Origin: Chelativorans sp. YIM 93263
GTDB taxonomy: Bacteria > Pseudomonadota > Alphaproteobacteria > Rhizobiales > Rhizobiaceae
Length of the DNA: 64,000 bases
Direction: 5' to 3'
NCBI RefSeq assembly: GCF_028767125.1
Contig: NZ_JAKCWP010000001.1
Span: forward strand, 310,001-374,000
The notes beneath the pieces are model-generated. The model worked only from the letters and a program-made list of their open reading frames with translations. It searched no databases and was not told the origin of the DNA. Within the stretch, counting starts at the first letter, position 1, and every line of letters begins with the position of its first letter. Made by a program: the position numbers and the translations under genes. This document shows positions 1 to 8,740 of this stretch, one piece after another.

Positions 1-273
1 GAGGTCTGCGCCGTGGCAAAGAAGGATCTCTCGCCGGGTGACCGCCTCGATGCCATCGGTGAGTACACCTACCGTGCCTGGATTATGGCGGTAGGCGACG
101 CACGCGCGGAAAAGGCCATACCTTGCGGGCTTCTCGAGCGCGGAACGGTATTGCAGCCGATCCGCAGGGGCGACCTGATCACCTACAATAACGCCGCGCC
201 ACCAAAGGGCTCAAAAATCGCGGCGTTGCGGGCGCTGCAGGATGAACGCCTCTACAAGGAAAGTCGCAACTAA
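1..273 (+). CDS. SAF-domain homoserine-dehydrogenase-like oxidoreductase, C-terminal part (5' end outside window)
   Basis: The reading frame is open from base 1 (Glu-Val-Cys-Ala-Val-Ala-Lys) to the stop at 271-273, so only the last ~90 residues are present. They look like the C-terminal SAF domain of the COG4091-type NAD(P)-dependent oxidoreductases, with the pattern VAKKDLSPGDRLD, then an E-Y-T-Y turn, then IPCGLLERGTVLQPIRRGD. The GTG at base 13 lies inside this domain and is unlikely to be the true start. The N-terminal Rossmann dehydrogenase domain should lie to the left. Substrate unknown; family naming as homoserine dehydrogenase is by similarity only. Confidence 0.75.
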   Translation, partial: EVCAVAKKDLSPGDRLDAIGEYTYRAWIMAVGDARAEKAIPCGLLERGTVLQPIRRGDLITYNNAAPPKGSKIAALRALQDERLYKESRN

Positions 274-415
274 CCGGCTTTCCCTACACAACCGTCCATG
301 TAACCAAATAGCCACTGTGAACCGCGAAGTCCGTGGCCAACCCCTCTTCCACTTGCGAATACCAAGAAAATAATCCAGTCAAAAAACGATATGAATGCGT
401 CGGGGGGCGGCATCA

Positions 416-1327
416 ATGCAAAGCCATTATGGTTCTTCCGATCGTCGCGTCGAGGAGATGCGGCGGTCGGCACATGCCCAGGCTTTGGACCTTATTCCGG
501 AAAATGCAGGGCCGCGCGCGTCGACGTGCAGGGGCGGTGCGGTGTATTCCGTGCGCGAGCCTGGCTCTCAAGAATTCCTTTCCGAGAGTCACTTCGCGGC
601 CGTCATGCTCGCGCCCTGTCGGGGTATCGAGGCGGCAATCGCCAGCGATTCCATGAGAAGGTTTGATGCGCCGGTCGGGATGATCATTGTCAATCCCGCG
701 AATGTGGATAGCCGCACAAAATGGCATGCAATGCGGGAAAATGCGGTGGTGGCGATCGGACCGGAAAGCCTGCAGGAACTGGCCGAACAGGAGTTCGACA
801 GAACGGGACTCGAACTCCAGGCACCGCCTTTCGGAACGATCGATCCCACCGCGCTCCGTATTGCCGAGATGCTGAAGGCTGAACTGAGCGGCCACGAGCC
901 AACCAGCGAATTCTACATAGATTCACTGGTAACCTTGTTTGGCATCCACCTGCTGCGCAATTATACCAACATCCAGGGCTCCACGTCCAAAGTCGCCGGA
1001 GGGCTTTCCCTGCGCGCCGCGCGACGCATCGATGAATTTCTTCATGAGAATTTTGCGCGTAAGCTCGCCGTCGCCGACCTTGCCGCAATATGCGAACTTT
1101 CACCCGGACATTTCATTCAGGCCTTTGCCAAGACCTTCGGCATTTCTCCGCATCAGTATCTTTTGAATCTGCGCCTCGCCCGCGCGGAGAAGATGCTGGT
1201 CGAGACCGAACTGACGATCGCGGCCATCGCTTATTTGACGGGGTTTTCGAGCCAGAGTCATCTCACCTCGGCCATGCGCAAGCACAAGGGGTTGACACCT
1301 GCGCTGCTGCGCTCCCGGCGTATATAG
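416..1327 (+). CDS. AraC family transcriptional regulator
   Basis: Protein of ~303 residues. The C-terminal ~100 residues form the double helix-turn-helix DNA-binding region of AraC/XylS regulators: first HTH around KLAVADLAAICELSPGHF, second around ELTIAAIAYLTGFSSQSHLT, ending in the usual GLTPALLR. The N-terminal ~190 residues are the less conserved sensing part (GMIIVNPAN stretch). I chose ATG 416 because a G-run (400-405) lies about 10 bases before it. ATGs at 395 and 458 are alternatives. It converges on the neighbouring aminotransferase gene with almost no gap, so its target is not evident. Confidence 0.88.
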   Translation: MQSHYGSSDRRVEEMRRSAHAQALDLIPENAGPRASTCRGGAVYSVREPGSQEFLSESHFAAVMLAPCRGIEAAIASDSMRRFDAPVGMIIVNPANVDSRTKWHAMRENAVVAIGPESLQELAEQEFDRTGLELQAPPFGTIDPTALRIAEMLKAELSGHEPTSEFYIDSLVTLFGIHLLRNYTNIQGSTSKVAGGLSLRAARRIDEFLHENFARKLAVADLAAICELSPGHFIQAFAKTFGISPHQYLLNLRLARAEKMLVETELTIAAIAYLTGFSSQSHLTSAMRKHKGLTPALLRSRRI

Positions 1328-1331
1328 TATC

Positions 1332-2651
1332 CTAGGCGATGGATCGCAGCGCTGCGGCGACGCGCTCTATATCCTGCTCGTTGTTGCGGATGCTGGGAGT
1401 AAGTCGCACGTGCGGCACGGCATAGGGCGCCACGGAAGCGATAATTTCGTGCTGCCGCAGTCGGGAGACCACAGCGTTGGGATGCACGCCATCGACGTCG
1501 AACGAGACAATTCCCGCGGAAAACCGGCTATCGCGCGGCGTGCGCAGCGTCACGCCCGGATGTTCCGCAAGAGCGTCCTTTAAGGACGTCGCAAGAAAAT
1601 GGGTTCGCTCAGCAACACGCGCGCGACCGATCTGCCGGTGCAGCGCGAACGCTTCCGACAGGGCCCAGCGATGCTCGAACGGCTTGAATCCCCCGGGCGT
1701 CATCCGCGGCCCCGTATTGCCACCGGGCGGTTCGTCGGCTCCCTCCAGCCAGGCGCTGAAGACGGCATCGTCCGTGAAGCTGGGAATGGTGGGGCGTACG
1801 GCATCCAGCCCGCGCTCACTGATGGCTACGATGCCAGTGCCACGCGGCCCGAACAGCCATTTATGACACCCTGCCATGAAGAAGTCGCAGCCAAGCTGCA
1901 GAAAATTAGTATCTTCGACGCCAAAACCATGCACGGCATCGATGCCCAGCAGAACCTGATCCTCCGCGTCCCGCTCGGCATTCACCTCACGCAAGGCAGC
2001 CGCGATCGCGCTTACGGGCATTTTCAGACCGGTGCTCGAGTGAACCCAGGTCAGCGCGACGAGGCGCGTTGCCGGGCGCACTGCGTCGACGATTCGACTG
2101 ACGATCTCGTCTTCACTCGTCTCCGCCGGATCCTCGAAAAGCGTAATCTTGCGTACTCCGGCGCCCGTGCGTTCCGCCATGAGGCGAAGGGACTCGTGGG
2201 TAACGTAATAATCGTGCTCGGTCGTTAGAACCTCATCGCCCGGCTGCAGCTTCAACCCCGTGTAGACGAGGCCGATGCCCATCGTCGTGCTATCGGTCAG
2301 CGCAATATGCGAAGGGTGAACGCCGAGATAGTCGCCCGCAGCCTGCCGTGCGGCATCGGTGAGGCGATTGTTGTTACGCTCAAGATAACGCACGGGATCG
2401 GCGTCCAGCCCGCTGCGATGCTCCTCGATTGCCTCGCGGACCGGCCGGGGATGGGAGGCGATCAGCATCGTGCTCATATGAACAGTGTCGGGCGACAAAT
2501 CGAAAAGGTCGCGCACCCAAGGCCAACTGCCGGGCTCGCCAAGAGGTGCTTGTGCCGACGCTTGCCATACTGAGGTGTCGGCAGCAAATGCAAAGCCGGC
2601 CACCCCGGATGCCTTGAGTACGGTTCGACGTGAAAGGGCCATTCTGTCCAT
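1332..2651 (-). CDS. Tat-exported class V aminotransferase (PLP-dependent, selenocysteine-lyase/isopenicillin-N-epimerase type)
   Basis: About 439 residues. The N terminus has a twin-arginine signal (LSRRTVLKASG, a hydrophobic stretch and ASAQA before the mature chain), so the enzyme is predicted to be exported folded with its cofactor. The rest is a fold-type I PLP enzyme of aminotransferase class V: DSTTMGIG, a central D-A-V-H-G-F cofactor-binding region and the Schiff-base lysine in AGCHKWLFGPRGTG. The frame stays open upstream to 2810, but the Tat motif fixes the start near 2651 or 2642. Reaction (desulfurase, lyase or epimerase) cannot be told from sequence. It diverges from ppa across a 383-bp gap. 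Confidence 0.85.
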   Translation of the reverse strand: MDRMALSRRTVLKASGVAGFAFAADTSVWQASAQAPLGEPGSWPWVRDLFDLSPDTVHMSTMLIASHPRPVREAIEEHRSGLDADPVRYLERNNNRLTDAARQAAGDYLGVHPSHIALTDSTTMGIGLVYTGLKLQPGDEVLTTEHDYYVTHESLRLMAERTGAGVRKITLFEDPAETSEDEIVSRIVDAVRPATRLVALTWVHSSTGLKMPVSAIAAALREVNAERDAEDQVLLGIDAVHGFGVEDTNFLQLGCDFFMAGCHKWLFGPRGTGIVAISERGLDAVRPTIPSFTDDAVFSAWLEGADEPPGGNTGPRMTPGGFKPFEHRWALSEAFALHRQIGRARVAERTHFLATSLKDALAEHPGVTLRTPRDSRFSAGIVSFDVDGVHPNAVVSRLRQHEIIASVAPYAVPHVRLTPSIRNNEQDIERVAAALRSIA

Positions 2652-3034
2652 CCGATGTTTGCAAATCAACACACCAGAGGGCGGCTTGTTCCCAGCGTGT
2701 GGCGACCCGGTGCAGCGTTCTGGCAGTACGTCGTAGTGACCCTCGATATCGCTGTAGCGATCCAGCACCTGTACAACGATCTCCGAATCCACCAGCTGCA
2801 GGACGATCAAGCTGCCCTTGCGGCAGGCTCAGCCCGCGTATCGTCACCGCGCCGAGGGACTCAGGGAGCAGGGTTGATGAAAGCTCAAAGGAGCGCTGCG
2901 CGAAAATTCGGCGGAAGGACAATCAGCTTCGCCTTCCACAGAAATTCGGCTATGGGTTGATCCGCCGCATTGCCAGCATAGGCGGCAGGCGCTACGGACC
3001 GCGGCAATAAAGATCGACGGATTTCGGAAGACCC
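2652..3034. other. 383-bp divergent intergenic region
   Basis: Lies between the Tat-exported aminotransferase (leftward) and ppa (rightward) and must hold both promoters. Open frames cross it in several directions, but none has a credible start, ribosome site or recognisable protein content. I see no clear repeat. A GGAAG ribosome-binding site for ppa is at 3026-3030. Confidence 0.5.
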
Positions 3035-3568
3035 ATGCGCATTGAAGCTATTTCCATAGGCGACAATCCACCAGAAGACGTAAACGTCATCGTTGAAGTG
3101 CCGGTCGGTGGACAGCCGATCAAGTACGAAATGGATAAGGAAGCCGGCACGCTCGTTGTCGACCGGTTTCTCTACACCCCGATGACCTATCCCGGGAATT
3201 ACGGCTTCGTGCCGCATACGCTGTCCGACGACGGCGATCCGATCGACGTGCTGATATGCAACACACGCCAGCTGATTCCCGGCTGCGTTATCAATGTGCG
3301 CCCCATCGGCGTTCTCGTCATGGAGGATAATTCCGGCCAGGACGAAAAGATCATTGCCGTCCCGTCGCCGGGGCTTACCCGACGCTACGAGAGCGTGCAC
3401 AATTATTCCGATCTGCCGGAGATTACGCTTCAGCAGATCCAGCACTTCTTCGAGCACTACAAGGATCTCGAGCCCGGCAAATGGGTAAAGATCGGTGATT
3501 GGATGGATGCAGGGGCAGCCCGCCGTCTGATCACCGAGGCGATCGATCGGGCCAAGAAAAAGGCTTAG
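3035..3568 (+). CDS. ppa: Inorganic pyrophosphatase
   Basis: Cytosolic family I pyrophosphatase that hydrolyses PPi to two phosphates and pulls biosynthetic reactions forward. The 177-residue length is typical of bacterial hexameric enzymes. The signature metal-binding motif DDGDPID is at residues 65-71, preceded by YPGNYGFVP and followed by VPSPG and the C-terminal [14 protein letters not shown] segment that carries active-site residues. ATG 3035 is preceded by GGAAG. Single gene, followed by an inverted repeat at 3576-3624 that separates it from the convergent DUF167 gene. Confidence 0.97.
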   Translation: MRIEAISIGDNPPEDVNVIVEVPVGGQPIKYEMDKEAGTLVVDRFLYTPMTYPGNYGFVPHTLSDDGDPIDVLICNTRQLIPGCVINVRPIGVLVMEDNSGQDEKIIAVPSPGLTRRYESVHNYSDLPEITLQQIQHFFEHYKDLEPGKWVKIGDWMDAGAARRLITEAIDRAKKKA

Positions 3569-3575
3569 CGGCGAC

Positions 3576-3624
3576 TATCCGGGATAGGAAGGCGGCCGTA
3601 GCTAGGCTGCAGCCATCCCGGATA
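3576..3624. terminator. Nested inverted repeat between convergent ppa and DUF167 genes
   Basis: TATCCGGGAT (3576-3585) pairs perfectly with ATCCCGGATA (3615-3624). The loop contains a second palindrome, GGCTGCAGCC, at 3605-3614. It lies between two convergent genes and is likely a bidirectional transcription stop, although neither side has a clean T-run. Confidence 0.45.
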
Positions 3625-3667
3625 TATGGCAACCGCGTACTTGCAGCCACGCATCATAGACCTCCCC

Positions 3668-3994
3668 CTACGGATCTACGACAGCGGCGATTTTCCGTGA
3701 AATCTCAGATTGATCGCCCGCTATCGAAACGGTCTTGAAACGTGAGGTCGTGCCGCCGGTGACATTCACGGCGTTTTTGGCAAGCCGGAACGTTTTGGAA
3801 AGCAGTTTTTCGAGGGCCCGGTTTGCTTTTCCGTTCTCCGGCGCCGCGCGGACCCGCACTTTGAGATAATGGCGCCCGTCACCCGCCTCGAACATCCCGT
3901 CGATGGCGTCCGCGGACGAGCCGGGCGTCACGCGGACGAAGATCTGCAGGTGCTCTTTGGTATGACGTAGCCATCCTGCGCTTCGGCTATCCAT
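3668..3994 (-). CDS. DUF167 (YggU-type) family protein
   Basis: Small protein of 108 residues with the DUF167 core: an N-terminal IFVRVTPGSS strand, then YLKVRVRAAPENGKANRAL and LLSKTF before the last strand. The family is widespread, has a compact alpha/beta fold and lacks an agreed function. It lies 21 bp downstream of the CAP-domain lipoprotein gene on the same strand, so the two are probably co-transcribed. Convergent with ppa. Confidence 0.88.
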   Translation of the reverse strand: MDSRSAGWLRHTKEHLQIFVRVTPGSSADAIDGMFEAGDGRHYLKVRVRAAPENGKANRALEKLLSKTFRLAKNAVNVTGGTTSRFKTVSIAGDQSEISRKIAAVVDP

Positions 3995-4015
3995 TTATCG
4001 CACGGCGCTGCCGCC

Positions 4016-4549
4016 CTACCGGTGACCGACAAAAGTCTGCACCACATAGTATCTGCCATTCGCCGATGCAATACCGAAGCCGAACTCCTCGTAACGCGCC
4101 TCCAGGATGTTCTGGCGATGCCCCGCACTCCGCATCCAGCTCTGCTGGAACAGCCGGAGCTGTTCGGATGGCGACGCACAATTGCGGCAGGACGCAATGT
4201 TTTCGCCGATGATGCGCCAGTCCCTGCCGCCTTGTGCCCGGTAACGGGCCTGCGCGTCCTGCCCCTCGGGTGAGTGGTGGCTGTAAAAGCCGCGCCGCGC
4301 CATATCCTCCGCATGCGCCTGGGCAGCGGCATTGAGCCGCGCAGAAGGTTGCAGGGCAGCAAGCCCTTCTCCCCGGCGCTGTTGGTTGACCATGGCCAAC
4401 GCTTCCGCGCGCAGCGCGGAAACATTGACGATTTCACTCAATGTATGATCGGCGGTCGGCCGCGTAGCGCAACCGGCCAGCAGAACACTCACCAGGAGCA
4501 GGCAAGCCGCCGCGAACCATCGTCGAGAGAGTATACGATCGCCAGTCAT
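4016..4549 (-). CDS. CAP/SCP-domain lipoprotein
   Basis: About 177 residues. The N terminus is a lipoprotein signal: basic residues, a hydrophobic stretch and the lipobox LLAGC, which predicts lipidation and membrane anchoring. The rest is a CAP (SCP/PR-1) domain with HAEDMARRGFYSHHSPEG, GENIASC and GHRQNILEARYEEFGFG, the typical four-segment signature with its conserved His and Glu residues. Bacterial CAP proteins are exported and their biochemical role is mostly unknown. ATG 4549 was preferred to a TTG at 4570, which would add seven residues before the signal. Two extra cysteines (SCRNC) could form a disulfide. Confidence 0.88.
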   Translation of the reverse strand: MTGDRILSRRWFAAACLLLVSVLLAGCATRPTADHTLSEIVNVSALRAEALAMVNQQRRGEGLAALQPSARLNAAAQAHAEDMARRGFYSHHSPEGQDAQARYRAQGGRDWRIIGENIASCRNCASPSEQLRLFQQSWMRSAGHRQNILEARYEEFGFGIASANGRYYVVQTFVGHR

Positions 4550-4678
4550 GCACCAGCCGTTAGCAAGCAAATGTGGCGGCTACCAGACGGCCGCAACTGT
4601 CCACAGGCTCGTTACAGTTGCAACAGGCATTCAAAGATAGTCAGCGCCCTGTCGCGACGGTAAGCCGTAGCTGTAAAG

Positions 4679-5011
4679 CTAATCCCGTTTGGGCTTTTCC
4701 ACACCGCGCGGCTCGCCCGTGCGCTTGGTCTGCCGCGCAAGCGCATCGGCCTGCGCTTCGGTCCCATAGGGCGAAGCCTGCCCCACGCCGACATCGCCGG
4801 CGTCGGCCACGCGACCAGCACCGCCCTCGGCGATCTCCTCGTCCACGTCGGCTGCCGGTGTCGTCTCTAAGTCTTTCCAGACTTCCTTGGGATCGGAGAG
4901 GTCCTGCGCGTCGGGCTGTGCCTTCATGCGCTCGTGAACCCTCTCTGTGCCGCTGGCTTTACGAAGATCCGTTTCGACTTTCACATGCTGGCGTTCGTTC
5001 TTGTCTGCCAT
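4679..5011 (-). CDS. Small hydrophilic protein of unknown function
   Basis: A 110-residue, strongly charged protein with no hydrophobic segment and no recognisable domain. The N-terminal half is basic/acidic mixed (MADKNERQHVKVETDLRK), the middle is acidic and Ala/Asp/Glu/Gly-rich (DVDEEIAEGGAGRVADAGDVGVG), and the C terminus is basic (GVEKPKRD). Composition suggests a disordered soluble protein. ATG 5011 has an AGGAG ribosome site 6-7 bases upstream, which supports it as a real gene. It stands alone between the CAP-domain gene and the catabolic operon, both on the same strand. Confidence 0.6.
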   Translation of the reverse strand: MADKNERQHVKVETDLRKASGTERVHERMKAQPDAQDLSDPKEVWKDLETTPAADVDEEIAEGGAGRVADAGDVGVGQASPYGTEAQADALARQTKRTGEPRGVEKPKRD

Positions 5012-5102
5012 GACCGACTCCTGTCCAAAACGGGTCAATCACAAGGCCCTGGCATACGTTCCCATATGAGATACAAGGCGACAACAAAGTGCGCCGCGCA
5101 AG

Positions 5103-5930
5103 TCAACACACCGTGTGGAAACGCTCCACGGAGGTGGCGAGTACTTCATCGCCCGGCTTCTTCCACCAGTTTTCCTTGGAAAAGATCTCCACTTCCTGGG
5201 CGCCGTGGAAGCCGGCCGCCTCCACCATGCGGCGGATTTCCGGCAGGTCAATGACGCCGTCACCCATCATGCCGCGGTCGAGCAGGAGGTCGGCGGTGGG
5301 CACCAGCCAATCGCAGATGTGGTGCGCGAGAATGGCCCCCATCTGGCCGGCCCGCGCGATCTGCGTGGCAAGCTCCGGGTCCCACCAGACATGATAGACG
5401 TCGACGGCCACACCGACGCCTTCGCCGAGCTCCACGCACAGGTCCAGCGCCTGCGAAAGCGTGTTCACGCAGGCCCGGTCCGCCGCATACATCGGGTGCA
5501 GCGGCTCGATGGCAAGCGGCATCTTGTTTTCCCGCGCATAGGGAAGGATGGCGGCGATGCCGTCAGCGACCTGCTTGCGTGCTTCCGGCATGTTCTTCGA
5601 AGATCCCGGCAACCCGCCGACCACGAGCACCAGGCAATCGGCGTTGAGCGCCACCGCCTCATCAATGGCACGCTTGTTGTCGTCGATGTTCGCCTGGAAG
5701 CCTGCTTTGTCCTCGGCGGGAAACATGCCGCCCCGGCAAAGCCCTGTCACCTGCAGCTTGTTCGTCTCGACGATGCGGGCGGCTTCCTTCAGCCCGATCG
5801 CCTCCACCTGGTCACGCCAGGGAGCGATGGCGGTGATGCCGTGACGCAGACAGCCGTCGACAGCCTCGGCAAAGCCCCAGCTGCCGCGCGTTGTGGCAAG
5901 ATTGATCGAAAGACGGCCTTCAAGGCTCAT
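5103..5930 (-). CDS. TIM-barrel sugar isomerase/epimerase (xylose-isomerase-like, AP-endonuclease 2 fold)
   Basis: 275 residues with the fold of sugar phosphate isomerase/epimerase family proteins (COG1082). Putative metal ligands are the Glu in AIEPLHP, the Asp/His in VAVDVYHVWW, the His in AHHICDW and the Glu in AQEVEIF. ATG 5930 is chosen because GGGAGGAG precedes it. It is the last gene of a four-gene leftward operon with a Gfo/Idh/MocA dehydrogenase, DUF993 and an enolase-superfamily enzyme, so it probably isomerises or cleaves an oxidised sugar derivative. Exact substrate not deducible. A degenerate copy of the operator motif seen at 9917-10027 lies at 5946-5963, just upstream. Confidence 0.85.
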   Translation of the reverse strand: MSLEGRLSINLATTRGSWGFAEAVDGCLRHGITAIAPWRDQVEAIGLKEAARIVETNKLQVTGLCRGGMFPAEDKAGFQANIDDNKRAIDEAVALNADCLVLVVGGLPGSSKNMPEARKQVADGIAAILPYARENKMPLAIEPLHPMYAADRACVNTLSQALDLCVELGEGVGVAVDVYHVWWDPELATQIARAGQMGAILAHHICDWLVPTADLLLDRGMMGDGVIDLPEIRRMVEAAGFHGAQEVEIFSKENWWKKPGDEVLATSVERFHTVC

Positions 5931-5979
5931 GGCGCGGCTCCTCCCTGTAACTATTATGGTTCCTGTTATCCTGAAATTA

Positions 5980-7401
5980 CTATGCCAATGGCTGCATGGC
6001 CGACCATTCCGGCTCCACCGCCGAACCGAGGCCCACGGCACCGGCAAGCGTGCCGAGCGACAGACGGCCTCCGTGGATGTTGAGCCGCGTGCGGCCGTCC
6101 GCCTCGCGATAAAGATCGCCGTGCGCGGCGAGATAGCTTGTGGCCTCGACTTCCGGCGCGCCAGCCATGCCGTCGACGAAGTGGTGGCCGTTGCGCTCGA
6201 TGTGTTCGGCGCCGATCAGGCCGGCCAGCGCGAGGTCCTGCTGGATGCCGATGCCGGCCTGCGTGGTGAGGTCTTCCGCCGACATGAAATATGCCTCGGA
6301 GCCGGCCTCCGCGTTCCATTTCGCCATGCGGGCGCGATTGAGCAGTGCGCGGTAGAAGCCCTTGCAGGATTTCGAGGATATACCGGTGTAGCCGAGGCCC
6401 TTCGCGGTCACGAACGATCCGATGTCGGCGTCGGACTCGTCAACCTCCACGGCGATGCGCGCAGCAAGCTTCGTGACGGGGGAGGCGAGTGCCGTGGCAC
6501 GGGCGATGGGCTGTTCGAGGAAGAGCAAGCGCTCGCGCAGCCGGGCCAGCTTCGGTTCGGCCTCAACGGCGTCGAGCAGCGCCAGAACGTGCGCCTCGTC
6601 TTCATATTGCTCATTGCCGTCCAGGGTCGCCCGGTAGTCGGGCAGGAGGCGGTCGAGCACGGCGGCGATGCGGGTGAGGCGGGCGACGTCGGCCATCACG
6701 TCCCCGGAGATCTTCAGCTTGAAATAGCGGTGGCCGTAGGCGGCGACAACCTCTTCAAGCGTCTCCGGCAGGCCGTCGTTGAGGTGTCTGGCAAGGTCGC
6801 CGGCTTCCAGCGCATCGCCGAGACCGACCGTGTGGCGGACCTCGATGGTATCCGGCACGGACAGGTCGGCAAAAAAGGCGTCGAGGTCAAAGCCAGCGAG
6901 GTCCGGAGCCGTTCGGGCGTCGATGCCGAGGCTGTTGTCGTTCACAAGTTTCTGCGCGGACACTCCCCGGAGCCGGCCGAGCGCGTCGATGACGGCGCGG
7001 TCGACAAGCGCCAGGCCGAAGGAGGCGATGAGGCCGTTGAGGCCGGCGCGCTCGCATGCCGCGTGATGGGCAGGTTCCACCGCCGCATGCAACCCGAAGG
7101 CCGTGTCAGCGCCAGCGGTCAGCATGACATTCTTGGCGAGCCGCAGGGAGGTTCTGAGCTGATCCGTGTTCTCGTCCGGCGAAAGCTCCGGAGACTTATC
7201 GAACCACTTCGGCATCATCATTTCCGCCGACCAGCCCACAGCCTCGCGCCCCGCCTCGTCCTTGATGCGCACGCGCAGGAACGCCTGGGCCGCCGACGTC
7301 ACCTCGGCTGCGCCGAAACGGAAGGCGAAGCGGAAGGGCACGGGCCGCTCGAAGGCGTCGGCCGCGATCAGGCGTATGCGGGGCGTGCTAGTCACGGGCA
7401 T
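5980..7401 (-). CDS. Enolase-superfamily (mandelate racemase/muconate lactonising type) enzyme
   Basis: 473 residues, somewhat long for the family. The barrel shows the superfamily catalytic pattern: a KxK pair at residues 228-230 (YFKLK), metal ligands near D261/N263 (TLDGNEQY), E296 (LEQP) and D321/E322 (VDES), and a second lysine pair at 344-347 (SSKSCKG). Such enzymes abstract a proton alpha to a carboxylate, often dehydrating acid sugars. It is third in the operon with a dehydrogenase and a DHDPS-like protein, which fits dehydration of a sugar acid to a 2-keto-3-deoxy acid. Substrate is inference. Confidence 0.85.
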   Translation of the reverse strand: MPVTSTPRIRLIAADAFERPVPFRFAFRFGAAEVTSAAQAFLRVRIKDEAGREAVGWSAEMMMPKWFDKSPELSPDENTDQLRTSLRLAKNVMLTAGADTAFGLHAAVEPAHHAACERAGLNGLIASFGLALVDRAVIDALGRLRGVSAQKLVNDNSLGIDARTAPDLAGFDLDAFFADLSVPDTIEVRHTVGLGDALEAGDLARHLNDGLPETLEEVVAAYGHRYFKLKISGDVMADVARLTRIAAVLDRLLPDYRATLDGNEQYEDEAHVLALLDAVEAEPKLARLRERLLFLEQPIARATALASPVTKLAARIAVEVDESDADIGSFVTAKGLGYTGISSKSCKGFYRALLNRARMAKWNAEAGSEAYFMSAEDLTTQAGIGIQQDLALAGLIGAEHIERNGHHFVDGMAGAPEVEATSYLAAHGDLYREADGRTRLNIHGGRLSLGTLAGAVGLGSAVEPEWSAMQPLA

Positions 7402-7479
7402 TGGCTCACTTGTCCGGAGAGCGGCGTGGGGGCCGTCACAGTTACTCGCGGATGCGCCGACGCCATGGTCCGACTTCCC

Positions 7480-8646
7480 CTATTGCTGCGCAACGCCGTG
7501 CACGGCCATCACCTGGCGCATGCGGTCCGTGGCAAGCTCGGGATCGATCAACACACGCGCCTGGTCGGCGAGCCGGAAGAGCTCGGCCAGATGCAGTGTC
7601 GAGCGCGTCGATTCCTGACCGCCGATCATGGTGAAATGGTCCTGCAGGCCGTTGAGATAGGCGAGGAAGACGACGCCCGTTTTATAAAAGCGCGTCGGCG
7701 CCTTGAAGATGTGTCGCGAGAGCGGAACGGTCGGATCGAGCAGATCGAAGAACTTCTTCTCCTCGCCGGCGCCGAGCGCGGCAAGTGCGGTGGAGGCCGC
7801 CGGCGCGATGGCGTCGAAGATGCCGAGAAGCGCGTCCGAATGACCCTCCACATCGCCGGCGATCAGTTCCGCGTAGTTGAAGTCGTCGCCCGTATACATG
7901 CGCACGCCCGCGGGCAGACGGCGGCGCATGGTGATTTCCTTTTCTTTCGACAGAAGCGAGATCTTGATGCCGTCCACCTTGTCCGCATGGGCGGCGATCA
8001 CACCGAGCGCCACTTCCATCGCCGCCATGTGGTCTGGAGCGCCCCAGTAGCCCTCGAGCGCTGGATCGAACATCTCGCCCAACCAGTGGATGATAACCGG
8101 CTCCTTCACTTGACCGAGGATACGGTCATAGACGCGGGCATAGTCGTCCGGGCTCTTTGCCGCGGCGGCGAGCGCCCGGCTCGCCATCAGGATGATGCGC
8201 CCGCCGTGAGCCTCGATCGCTTCGATCTGCTCTTCGTAAGCGGCGATGATGCGGTCAATGGTCACCTCGGGACCGGGGGCGAGATGATCGGTGCCGGCAC
8301 CGCAGGCGATCAGCGCGCCGGGGCAGCCCTTGGCCTCCTTCAAGGCGCGCTCGATCAGCTCGCGCGCCTCGGGCCAGCCAAGGCCCATGCCGCGCTGGGC
8401 GGTGTCCATGGCTTCCGCCACCCCGAAGCCGAGATCCCACAGGTGATGGCGGAAGGCCATCGTCCTTTCCCAGTCGATGGCGGGGGCAAGCCACGGGTCA
8501 TTGTCGGCCAGCGGATCAGCCACCACGTGGGCGGCGGCGTAGGCGATTCGGTTGAAACCGGAGGCGCCGCGCTTGGCGGTCTCGGCCGGGGCGTTCTCAA
8601 GCGCGTAAGGCGAGATGGTTCGGTCAGGGTTGGGGAGATTGAGCAT
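7480..8646 (-). CDS. DUF993 family protein (dihydrodipicolinate-synthase-like aldolase)
   Basis: 388 residues of the DUF993 family, which has a TIM-barrel related to the class I DHDPS/aldolase superfamily. A lysine in VDGIKIS (about K228) sits where the Schiff-base lysine is found in DHDPS enzymes (GxKe strand). Start ATG 8646 has AGGAG upstream. The family is common in rhizobial sugar-catabolic operons next to Gfo/Idh/MocA genes but its reaction is not established to my knowledge. Here it is second in the operon and is the best candidate for the carbon-carbon cleavage step. Confidence 0.85.
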   Translation of the reverse strand: MLNLPNPDRTISPYALENAPAETAKRGASGFNRIAYAAAHVVADPLADNDPWLAPAIDWERTMAFRHHLWDLGFGVAEAMDTAQRGMGLGWPEARELIERALKEAKGCPGALIACGAGTDHLAPGPEVTIDRIIAAYEEQIEAIEAHGGRIILMASRALAAAAKSPDDYARVYDRILGQVKEPVIIHWLGEMFDPALEGYWGAPDHMAAMEVALGVIAAHADKVDGIKISLLSKEKEITMRRRLPAGVRMYTGDDFNYAELIAGDVEGHSDALLGIFDAIAPAASTALAALGAGEEKKFFDLLDPTVPLSRHIFKAPTRFYKTGVVFLAYLNGLQDHFTMIGGQESTRSTLHLAELFRLADQARVLIDPELATDRMRQVMAVHGVAQQ

Positions 8647-8740
8647 GAGGGCTCCTAGAACTGTGTCTGTGCAACCGCGTTTGACTGAACGGGACAGAAG
8701 GCGCGGCAGGCGCCTCATTTCCGAACATGCCGTCCGTTCC

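Noticed and set aside
2652-2810. N-terminal extension of the aminotransferase to 2810
   Set aside because: The Tat signal starts at 2651/2642; upstream residues show no signal or domain and would bury the export motif.
7432-7446. Third full operator copy upstream of the enolase-superfamily gene
   Set aside because: Only a half site (CAGTTACT at 7439-7446) is present; the partner AACT arm is absent.
5893-8658. A 921-codon open frame on the plus strand, the longest in this region
   Set aside because: It is antisense to the enolase-superfamily and DUF993 genes, which have family motifs and ribosome sites. The frame is open only because of GC-rich codon third positions.
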